A stretch of DNA of 6,653 nucleotides from CBDVBD01 sp965372135 (lineage in GTDB: Bacteria > Electryoneota > RPQS01 > CBDVBD01), in contig CBDVBD010000167.1 of the NCBI GenBank assembly GCA_965372135.1, positions 1-6,653 of the forward strand, read 5' to 3'. The notes beneath the pieces are model-generated. The model did no database searches, was not told the DNA's origin, and worked only from the letters and a program-made list of their open reading frames with translations. Below, one piece after another: positions 1-5,532 of the stretch. How positions within the stretch are numbered: the first letter of the stretch is position 1; each line of letters begins with the position of its first letter. Made by a program: the position numbers and the translations under genes.

Positions 1-789
1 TGCCACGGTAACCGCAGTTTCTCCCATTCGGTGGCGCAGGTCTTCATCCAATGCAGTTGAGGGTGTCTCCTCCACGATTTTTTGATGACGACGCTGGATG
101 GAACATTCCCGCTCGTACAAATGGATGACGTTTCCATAGTGGTCAGCCAATATCTGGAATTCAACGTGCCGGGGCTCTTCCAGGTACTTTTCAAGATATA
201 CCGTGTCGTCAGCAAACGCTGCCTTCGCTTCACGGCGGGCGCCTTCAAGCCCTGACAAGATATCCATCGGATCGTGCACCACCCGCATCCCTTTGCCGCC
301 GCCGCCGGCTGCAGCTTTTATCAATACCGGAAATCCAATTTTCTCTGCTTCGGCAGCTATTTTCTTGTTATCCGACGAGGTGCTCATCATCCCGGGAATT
401 AATGGTACATCAGCAGCCCCCATTTTCTTGCGGGAAGCAACTTTGTTCCCCAATAAGCGAATCACATCAGAGGGGGGACCGATAAACGTCACGCCGGCAT
501 CCTCACAAGCTTTCGCAAATTCCGGATTTTCCGCCAAGAATCCGTAGCCGGGATGAATGGCATCGCATCCGTTGTTTTTCGCTACTTCCAATATTCGACG
601 GATGTTCAGGTAACTTTCCAATGGAGGCGGGTCACCAATACACACTGCTTCGTTGGCGATCTCCACATGTACTCCATCCCGATCGACCGAGGAGTACACC
701 GCCACAACCGGAATTCCAAGTTCCCTGCAGGCTCGGATTATTCGAACCGCAATCTCCCCACGATTGGCTACAAGTATTTTTTTAAACAT
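1..789 (-). CDS. Biotin carboxylase (alpha) subunit of an acyl-CoA carboxylase, N-terminal part, runs off the left edge; probable 3-methylcrotonyl-CoA carboxylase alpha
   Basis: The first 263 codons are open with no stop, translated directly from the minus strand; the 3' end lies outside the window. The product begins MFKKILVANRGEIAVRIIRA, the hallmark of biotin carboxylases, which use ATP and bicarbonate to carboxylate biotin. Visible landmarks are HPGYGFLAEN (79-88), K116 in LLGNK, K158 before the glycine-rich ATP-grasp loop AGGGGKGM (161-168), EKYLEEPRHVE (200-210) and QRRHQK (232-237). All fall at or within one residue of their positions in E. coli AccC as I recall it. The C-terminal ATP-grasp part and any fused biotinyl domain are not seen, so a free AccC-like subunit and a fused MccA/PccA-like alpha chain cannot be told apart. 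It starts 33 nt after the hydratase stop. The ATG is preceded by an in-frame TAA and by no clear Shine-Dalgarno site, suggesting coupled translation. The substrate assignment is inferred from the liuB-liuC-liuD-like order. Confidence 0.93.
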   Translation of the reverse strand, partial: MFKKILVANRGEIAVRIIRACRELGIPVVAVYSSVDRDGVHVEIANEAVCIGDPPPLESYLNIRRILEVAKNNGCDAIHPGYGFLAENPEFAKACEDAGVTFIGPPSDVIRLLGNKVASRKKMGAADVPLIPGMMSTSSDNKKIAAEAEKIGFPVLIKAAAGGGGKGMRVVHDPMDILSGLEGARREAKAAFADDTVYLEKYLEEPRHVEFQILADHYGNVIHLYERECSIQRRHQKIVEETPSTALDEDLRHRMGETAVTVA

Positions 790-822
790 AGGATCTATTG
801 CTACACTGTCAAATTATGATTA

Positions 823-1611
823 TTAATCTATGATCGTCCATTTCGGCTTCCGTTTCTCGAAGAACGCCGTCATACCTTCCTGACCTTCATCGGACACCCG
901 TAGGTCGGCAATGGCGTGTGCGGTGTAAGCTTTCATCTCCGAGGTAGGCATGCCCGGAACTTTCCTGACCAGGTCTTTGCACATCTGCATCGCTTTGGGA
1001 CCGTTACGGAGTAGCCGACTCACCATTTTTTCCACCTCCGCATCCAAATCTTCCGGAGACACAACACGGCTGACCAACCCGGCATCACACACTCGCTCAG
1101 CGCTTAGATGTTCTCCGGTTATGAAAAATTCCGTGCTGCGTGCTTCACCGACTTTTTTCAGAACGTATGGTGATATACAAGCCGGAACCAAACCAATTTT
1201 CACCTCGCTGAAGCTAAATACCGTATCACTGGCTGCGATGGGAATGTCACTAACCGCCACTAATCCAGTACCTCCGCCGATGGCAGCCCCCTGCACTTTC
1301 GCCACGATGGGACGAGTGCAGTTGTACATCAAATCAAATAACATCGACAGCTTGACCGCATCACGCAGGTTATCATCGAAGGTGTAGGCAACCATTTTTT
1401 TCATCCAGTGGATGTCAGCTCCGGCACAGAACACCTTTCCTTCCCCGCCCAGCACCACTACCCTGACATCTTGCATCCGCTGCAATTTCTTGAAAGCATC
1501 CGTCAGCTCGCTTATCATGGTATCATTGAACGCATTGCGGATGTCCGGACGGTTCAGAGTAATACGATATACAGCGTTGGTAGTTTCTGTACGAATAGTT
1601 GTATATTCCAT
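823..1611 (-). CDS. liuC: Enoyl-CoA hydratase/isomerase family protein, probable 3-methylglutaconyl-CoA hydratase
   Basis: A 262-residue cytosolic crotonase-fold protein of normal family length. It probably interconverts 3-methylglutaconyl-CoA and HMG-CoA. The first oxyanion-hole segment is FCAGADIHWM (61-70), closely like the GADLxWM motif I know from LiuC-type hydratases. The second is the GGG at 112-114 in VQGAAIGGGTGLVA. The catalytic glutamate is E136 in FSFSEVKIGLVPACISPYV. The first of the two glutamates of classical enoyl-CoA hydratase (GGGCE) is G116 here (GGGTG), with the normal 20-residue spacing to E136; LiuC-type enzymes share this single-Glu pattern. ATG start; an AAGGAG site (1623-1628) lies 11 nt upstream, slightly far, and overlaps an inverted repeat. 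Its place between the carboxyltransferase and the biotin carboxylase matches the liu operon. Another crotonase activity cannot be excluded from sequence alone. Confidence 0.85.
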   Translation of the reverse strand: MEYTTIRTETTNAVYRITLNRPDIRNAFNDTMISELTDAFKKLQRMQDVRVVVLGGEGKVFCAGADIHWMKKMVAYTFDDNLRDAVKLSMLFDLMYNCTRPIVAKVQGAAIGGGTGLVAVSDIPIAASDTVFSFSEVKIGLVPACISPYVLKKVGEARSTEFFITGEHLSAERVCDAGLVSRVVSPEDLDAEVEKMVSRLLRNGPKAMQMCKDLVRKVPGMPTSEMKAYTAHAIADLRVSDEGQEGMTAFFEKRKPKWTIID

Positions 1612-1617
1612 CGGACA

Positions 1618-1648
1618 AATGACTCCTTAAAGAATAAGCTTAGTCATT
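1618..1648 (-). repeat. Inverted repeat overlapping the hydratase ribosome-binding site
   Basis: AATGACT (1618-1624) and AGTCATT (1642-1648) are perfect 7-base complements around a 17-base loop. On the transcript the 3' arm overlaps the end of the AAGGAG Shine-Dalgarno site (1623-1628) of the hydratase gene by two bases. A hairpin here could modulate access to that site. The loop is long and the stem AT-rich, so chance is a real alternative. Confidence 0.35.
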
Positions 1649-1662
1649 AAATATCAAAATAA

Positions 1663-2139
1663 TCACAATTCCGAAATCTGCTTTTTCTCGCCAATCAGGA
1701 ACCGTAAGGTTTCAGCGAGGTTATCTGGATCATCGGAACCGATCACGTATGTTTTTTTTATAGTAGTGACTTCCAATCCACTACCCATCTTCGCATTAAA
1801 GTAGGTTCTTCCCCGCCAATAATGTACTCCTGCTCCAGCAATTACAGGGATCGTGACGACGTCCCCAATTTCAAAATCATCAATGGATAATTTTATTTTC
1901 CACACCGGGAAACCAAAAATCAGATGTGTCGGGGTCAACTGTATCACCAATTTACGAAATAACCAACAAAACGCTAACACCAATGCCATGGCAGCCAACC
2001 CGATCCATATCCCCGGATCTTTTGTAGAAGCACCTAAGCATAACGGAAGGAGCACCAAGACAACACACGACACACCGATTAAATACATTACCCAGGAGTA
2101 AAATTGCTGCTCCTCTTGATATAAAACTGTTTCATTCAT
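1663..2139 (-). CDS. Unrecognised small membrane protein, two TM segments plus possible PH-like soluble domain
   Basis: A 158-residue protein whose function I do not recognise. Two hydrophobic stretches are clear: about residues 15-37 (WVMYLIGVSCVVLVLLPLCL) and 44-61 (IWIGLAAMALVLAFCWLF). They form a helical hairpin, followed by a soluble part (62-158). That part opens with RKLVIQLTPTHLIFGF, then KIKLSIDDFEIGDV, a glycine-rich GAGVHYWRGRTYFNAKMG (102-119) and YVIGSDDPDNLAETLRFLI (131-149). The alternating beta pattern ending in a helix, with a 'vGsddPe.La' motif, resembles bacterial PH-like membrane proteins; this is a fold guess, not a family assignment. No Shine-Dalgarno site is visible before the ATG, and no better in-frame start exists that keeps TM1. 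It is 78 nt after the carboxyltransferase stop, beyond two hairpins, and 51 nt before the hydratase. Nothing in it suggests an enzyme of the pathway. Confidence 0.75.
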   Translation of the reverse strand: MNETVLYQEEQQFYSWVMYLIGVSCVVLVLLPLCLGASTKDPGIWIGLAAMALVLAFCWLFRKLVIQLTPTHLIFGFPVWKIKLSIDDFEIGDVVTIPVIAGAGVHYWRGRTYFNAKMGSGLEVTTIKKTYVIGSDDPDNLAETLRFLIGEKKQISEL

Positions 2140-2172
2140 ACCGGATATCTATACTGTTCCGACTGTTAATCT

Positions 2173-2217
2173 ATCATATTAAGTGATATGATTTACTTCC
2201 CATACTATGGGAAGTAA
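2173..2217 (-). repeat. Tandem inverted repeats (perfect 11-bp hairpin plus adjacent 7-bp hairpin) directly after the carboxyltransferase stop
   Basis: TTACTTCCCAT (2193-2203) and ATGGGAAGTAA (2207-2217) are perfect 11-base complements with a 3-base loop. In the direction of transcription this hairpin begins at the base immediately after the TAA stop (2218-2220). Directly adjoining it, ATCATAT (2173-2179) and ATATGAT (2186-2192) form a second perfect 7-base stem with a 6-base loop. Neither stem is followed by a run of T on either strand, so this is not a textbook intrinsic terminator. A transcript-processing or stability element, a partial terminator, or a DNA-binding site for a dimeric protein are possible roles. 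Confidence 0.7.
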
Positions 2218-3828
2218 TTACATTCTAAAAACACCCATCCCATAATCGGAAATCGGAGCATTCAGTGACATGGAGATTCCCAAAGCTAATGCCTCACGGG
2301 TTTCGGTAAGCCCGATGATGCCTTCATCCCATAACCTGGCAGATGCGTAAAAGGGATGCCCTTCCTCTTCGTATTTTTTTAGGGTGGGCTCCTTAAATTT
2401 TTCCGCTTCCTCATCGGTCATTTCCGGCTCGCCTTTATGACGCAATTGATCCTGCTTGACCTGGAGCAGCACGTTGGAAGCCTGCTCGCCGCCCATCACC
2501 GAGATTCGTGCATTGGGCCACATCCACAAAAGCCTCGGCAGATAGCCGCGCCCACACATGGCGTAATTTCCCGCGCCGAAGGATCCGCCCACGATCACGG
2601 TAAATCGGGGTACCTGGGCATTTGCGGTGGCATGTACCATTTTTGCTCCATCGGAGGCAATCGCCCCGTGTTCATACTGCTGCCCGACGATAAAGCCGGT
2701 GATATTCTGCAGATACACCAAGGGGATTTTACGCATAGCACACAGCGTGATAAAGTGGGCAGCTTTTTTAGCACTTTCGGAAAACAGCACTCCATTATTA
2801 CCTAAAATGCCAACCGGATAACCCAAGATGTGGGCGAAACCGGTAACGATGGTGGTGCCGTACAACTCCTTGAACTCGTGGAAACGAGATCCATCTACCA
2901 TACGAGCGATCACCTCGCGGATATCATAGGGCTTTCGGACATCACGGGGCACCACCCCGTAGAGCTCTTCCGGATCGTAGTAGGGATCTTCGGGTGCACG
3001 TTGATCCAGTTCGAACTTACGCACCTTGTCCAGGTTTTCGATGATATTCCGGCAGATTTCCAAAGCGTGTTCATCGTTATCCGCCAAGTGGTCGGAAACG
3101 CCGGAAATCCTGGTGTGTACATCCCCCCCACCTAAGTCTTCCGGAGTCACGTCTACTCCGGTGGCAGCTTTAACCAACGGAGGTCCACCGATGAAGATAG
3201 TTGCCTGATTGCGAACGATAATGGTTTCATCGGACATGGCGGGAACATAAGCACCACCGGCGGTGCAAGACCCCATTACCACTGAGATCTGGGGGATACC
3301 TTCCTTGGACATCACCGCCTGATTATAGAAAATACGCCCGAAATGCTCCTTATCAGGGAACACCCCATCCTGCAAGGGCAAAAACACCCCGCCGGAATCG
3401 ACTAAATACACACAAGGCAGTCGATTCTCCCGTGCGATTTCCTGTGCTCGGATATGCTTCTTAATGGTTTCTGGGAAATAGGTTCCGCCTTTTACGGTAG
3501 CGTCGTTGGCGACCACCAGCACTTCCCGACCATTTACTACGCCAATGCCGGTGACTACACCAGCAGCCGGCGCTTCGTTATTGTACATGTCATAAGCAGC
3601 CAACGGGCTGAATTCCAGGAACGGGGTATTGCGATCGAACAGCTTCGCCACGCGCTCCCTGACCATCAACTTCCCCCGACTGGTGTGCTTATCGATCATG
3701 TATTGGGGACCACCCTGCTGGATTTTAGTTAGCAATTCCCGATAGTCGGCAGCTAATTGCCTATGATAAGCTGCGTTGTCCTTGAAATCCGGATCTTTGA
3801 TATTGATCCGGGATTCGATCCGGTACAA
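2218..3828 (-). CDS. mccB: Acyl-CoA carboxylase carboxyltransferase (beta) subunit, probable 3-methylcrotonyl-CoA carboxylase beta
   Basis: A 536-residue carboxyltransferase that moves CO2 from carboxybiotin to an acyl-CoA, most likely 3-methylcrotonyl-CoA. Length and motifs match Pseudomonas LiuB as I recall it (about 535 aa) from end to end: HTSRGKLMVRERV (48-60), NDATVKGGTYFPET (108-121), the N-lobe oxyanion loop GSCTAGGAYVPAMSDE (186-201), LQNITGFIVG (373-382), the C-lobe GGSFGAGNYAMCGRGY (414-429), WMWPNARISVMGGEQA (435-450) and the terminal GVFRM. Geranyl-CoA carboxylase beta is the closest alternative. The segment SGGVFLPLQ (146-154) departs from the SGGANLPxQ I associate with MCC beta. 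The start is TTG: an in-frame TAA lies four codons upstream, an AGAGG site sits 5 nt before it, and the first in-frame ATG (residue 44) would remove conserved sequence. It would pair with the biotin carboxylase encoded two genes downstream. Confidence 0.93.
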   Translation of the reverse strand: MYRIESRINIKDPDFKDNAAYHRQLAADYRELLTKIQQGGPQYMIDKHTSRGKLMVRERVAKLFDRNTPFLEFSPLAAYDMYNNEAPAAGVVTGIGVVNGREVLVVANDATVKGGTYFPETIKKHIRAQEIARENRLPCVYLVDSGGVFLPLQDGVFPDKEHFGRIFYNQAVMSKEGIPQISVVMGSCTAGGAYVPAMSDETIIVRNQATIFIGGPPLVKAATGVDVTPEDLGGGDVHTRISGVSDHLADNDEHALEICRNIIENLDKVRKFELDQRAPEDPYYDPEELYGVVPRDVRKPYDIREVIARMVDGSRFHEFKELYGTTIVTGFAHILGYPVGILGNNGVLFSESAKKAAHFITLCAMRKIPLVYLQNITGFIVGQQYEHGAIASDGAKMVHATANAQVPRFTVIVGGSFGAGNYAMCGRGYLPRLLWMWPNARISVMGGEQASNVLLQVKQDQLRHKGEPEMTDEEAEKFKEPTLKKYEEEGHPFYASARLWDEGIIGLTETREALALGISMSLNAPISDYGMGVFRM

Positions 3829-3833
3829 TAGTG

Positions 3834-3838
3834 CCTCT
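3834..3838 (-). promoter_or_regulatory. Shine-Dalgarno site that supports the TTG start of mccB
   Basis: AGAGG on the minus strand, 5 nt before TTG (3826-3828). With the in-frame TAA just upstream and no ATG for 43 codons, it decides the start of the carboxyltransferase gene. Confidence 0.7.
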
Positions 3839-3865
3839 TAGTTAATAACGGTTTCTATCAACTAA
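3838..3865 (-). repeat. AT-rich inverted repeat abutting the mccB ribosome-binding site
   Basis: TTAGTTAATA (3838-3847) and TATCAACTAA (3856-3865) pair over 10 positions. Nine are Watson-Crick and one is a mismatch in DNA that becomes G-U in the minus-strand transcript; the loop is 8 bases. The arm nearer the gene touches the AGAGG site of mccB. The stem is almost all A-T pairs and so weak. No T-run follows, so it is not a terminator. Confidence 0.4.
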
Positions 3866-3886
3866 AGTAATCGACCTTTGTGACAT

Positions 3887-4282
3887 TTATGCTGGGACGC
3901 ATTTGTAGCCGTAACAGTGGATTCCAGCATGTCCGTCATCGCGGATCTTTCGGAATTCCACTTTCACCGGCATCCCGATTTTAATCTCGTCCAATGGGAC
4001 ATCCACGATTTGCGATGTGAAACGCACTTTGCCCATCACTTCGACAATGCCCATTGCGTATGGCGCTTGATCACCGAAGCCGTCGGGAGCTACCCGGATA
4101 ATGGTAAAGGTCAGCAATTTCCCATGGTCGGGCAGGTTGATTGTTTCGAATTCCCGGTGTCCGCAGGCGTTGCAGATTAAGCGACTTGGAAAAAATACCT
4201 TTCCGCATTTTTTGCATTTACCCGCTTCCATGCGGTAACGGTAAGGAGTTTCGCGCCAGTTTCGTGCGGTTATTCCTCCCAT
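3887..4282 (-). CDS. DUF35 zinc-ribbon/OB-fold protein, third component of the thiolase-HMG-CoA synthase complex
   Basis: A 131-residue protein with the two-part DUF35 layout. The N-terminal rubredoxin-like zinc ribbon has two cysteine pairs, CKKC (C23, C26) and CNAC (C37, C40), 10 residues apart. The C-terminal OB-fold runs from about residue 48 to the end and includes LLTFTIIRVAPDGF (56-69), APYAMGIVEV (73-82) and KIGMPVKVEFRKI (101-113). In archaea, proteins of this family bridge acetoacetyl-CoA thiolase and HMG-CoA synthase, forming a scaffold that shares a CoA-binding site and channels acetoacetyl-CoA. Following both partner genes directly here argues for that role rather than nucleic-acid binding. 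The ATG start has a GGAGG site (4291-4295) 8 nt upstream, and the gene lies 43 nt after the thiolase stop. The steroid-degradation relative ChsH2 is an alternative family member, but the context does not fit it. Confidence 0.9.
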   Translation of the reverse strand: MGGITARNWRETPYRYRMEAGKCKKCGKVFFPSRLICNACGHREFETINLPDHGKLLTFTIIRVAPDGFGDQAPYAMGIVEVMGKVRFTSQIVDVPLDEIKIGMPVKVEFRKIRDDGHAGIHCYGYKCVPA

Positions 4283-4325
4283 CTATGTATCCTCCAGTTT
4301 TCTGATTTTTCTTAATTAATTGTAT

Positions 4326-5483
4326 TTACCTTGCTTCCAGGACATGCACCAGGGTTGATCCACCGGATCCGCCCATATTTTGCGCCAAGCCGAGTTTTAC
4401 ACCGCCCACTTGACGTTCACCGGCTTCTCCACGGAGTTGCAAGGTTAATTCCATGATCTGAGCGATGCCGGTAGCTCCTACCGGATGTCCCTTTGATTTC
4501 AAGCCTCCGGATGTATTGACCGGAATACGACCGTCGATGGCGGTTTCGCCGGATTCGGCTAAGGTGCCGCCTTTACCGACTTCACATATACCCAAGGCTT
4601 CCAGTACGCAGATTTCAGCGATGGTAAAGCAATCATGTAATTCGATTACATCGATGTCGTTGATGGTCTTACCTGCCATATCCAGAGCTGCTTTCGCTGC
4701 TACTTCGGTGCCTTTGAGATAAGTCATATCAGCACGGGAATGGAGTGCGATGGTATCGGTAGCATGACCGGAACCGATTACGGCAACCACCGGATGATCC
4801 TTGAAATTCTTTGCCATTTCCAACGGACACAGTATCACGGCGGCTGCACCATCGGTGATGGGAGAACAGTGCAATATTCGCAACGGATCAGCCACCATGG
4901 TAGAATCCATCACTCCTTCCAGCGTTACTTCGAATGGGTACTGGGCATTGGGATTCATGGCGCCATGCTTGTGGTTCTTGACCGACACATGAGCAAGTTG
5001 TTCCAACGTGGTTCCGTATTGAGCCATGTGGGCATGTGCAATCATCGAGTATAATCCGGGAAAGGTGATCCCATGGAATCCTTCGTATTCCTGGTCGGCG
5101 GCGGTTGCTAACGCATAGGTGGCACCGCCACCATCCACGTCGGTCATTTTTTCCACACCACTTGCCATGACCACATCCGCCCAACCCAGTGCTACGTTCA
5201 TCACCGCTTGCCGGAAAGCCAGTCCACCGGAAGCACAAGCTGATTCCACACGAGTTGCTGGAATGGGTGCCTGCCCCAGATAATCCGCCAACTGCGAGCC
5301 GATATGTTCCTGCCCCACAAACAAGCCGGGAGCCATGGAACCGATATACATAGCATCCAGTTTATCCACACCGGCATCGTCCATGGCTTTCAGCGCGGCT
5401 TCCACAAATATATCTCTCAATGGCGCCTTCCACAACTCCCCCCATTTGTTCATGCCAACGCCAATTACGGCTACTTCTCTCAT
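4326..5483 (-). CDS. Thiolase, archaeal/SCP2-like type, probable acetoacetyl-CoA thiolase
   Basis: A 385-residue thiolase that would interconvert two acetyl-CoA with acetoacetyl-CoA and CoA. The nucleophilic cysteine is C83 in RVESACASGGLAF (78-90). ELHDCFTIAE (281-290) supplies H283 and C285. NTSGGLKSKGHPVGATG (323-339) holds the catalytic H333. The C-terminal CxG cysteine of classical bacterial thiolases (PhaA/FadA type) is absent: the equivalent glycine-rich end reads QNMGGSGGSTLVHVL (368-382). That pattern is normal for archaeal and SCP2-type thiolases, where the cysteine in HDCF is thought to do the second job. The ATG start is preceded by a strong AGGAGGT (5493-5499) 9 nt upstream, 49 nt after the HMG-CoA synthase stop. 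Its position between HMG-CoA synthase and the DUF35 protein indicates the three-protein channelling complex. Substrate range cannot be read from sequence. Confidence 0.92.
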   Translation of the reverse strand: MREVAVIGVGMNKWGELWKAPLRDIFVEAALKAMDDAGVDKLDAMYIGSMAPGLFVGQEHIGSQLADYLGQAPIPATRVESACASGGLAFRQAVMNVALGWADVVMASGVEKMTDVDGGGATYALATAADQEYEGFHGITFPGLYSMIAHAHMAQYGTTLEQLAHVSVKNHKHGAMNPNAQYPFEVTLEGVMDSTMVADPLRILHCSPITDGAAAVILCPLEMAKNFKDHPVVAVIGSGHATDTIALHSRADMTYLKGTEVAAKAALDMAGKTINDIDVIELHDCFTIAEICVLEALGICEVGKGGTLAESGETAIDGRIPVNTSGGLKSKGHPVGATGIAQIMELTLQLRGEAGERQVGGVKLGLAQNMGGSGGSTLVHVLEAR

Positions 5484-5510
5484 TGATTAATTACCTCCTG
5501 TATTCTTGAA

Positions 5511-5529
5511 GTCCGATGTAATTTCGGAC
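5511..5529 (-). repeat. Short hairpin just after the HMG-CoA synthase stop codon
   Basis: GTCCGA (5511-5516) and TCGGAC (5524-5529) are perfect 6-base complements with a 7-base loop. The hairpin starts 3 nt after the HMG-CoA synthase TAA and ends before the thiolase Shine-Dalgarno site. No T-run follows, so it is not an intrinsic terminator; it may affect transcript processing or be chance. Confidence 0.4.
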
Positions 5530-5532
5530 ATA

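Noticed and set aside
780..812. Perfect TTGACA (-35 box) on the minus strand before the biotin carboxylase, with TATGTT 16 nt later
   Set aside because: The -10-like element overlaps the start codon, so transcription would begin inside the gene. The hexamer is more likely chance in an AT-rich gap within an operon.
203..819. Plus-strand open frames opposite the biotin carboxylase
   Set aside because: The minus strand here encodes an unmistakable biotin carboxylase through position 789; the plus-strand frames have low-complexity, unrecognisable products and are shadows.
2140..2165. TATAGA -10-like box 8 nt before the membrane-protein ATG, suggesting a leaderless promoter
   Set aside because: Only a partial -10 match, and no acceptable -35 hexamer at 16-18 nt spacing; insufficient to call a promoter.
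2437..3732. Several plus- and minus-strand frames of 60-120 codons inside the carboxyltransferase gene
   Set aside because: All overlap a gene with conserved motifs along its full length; none has independent support.
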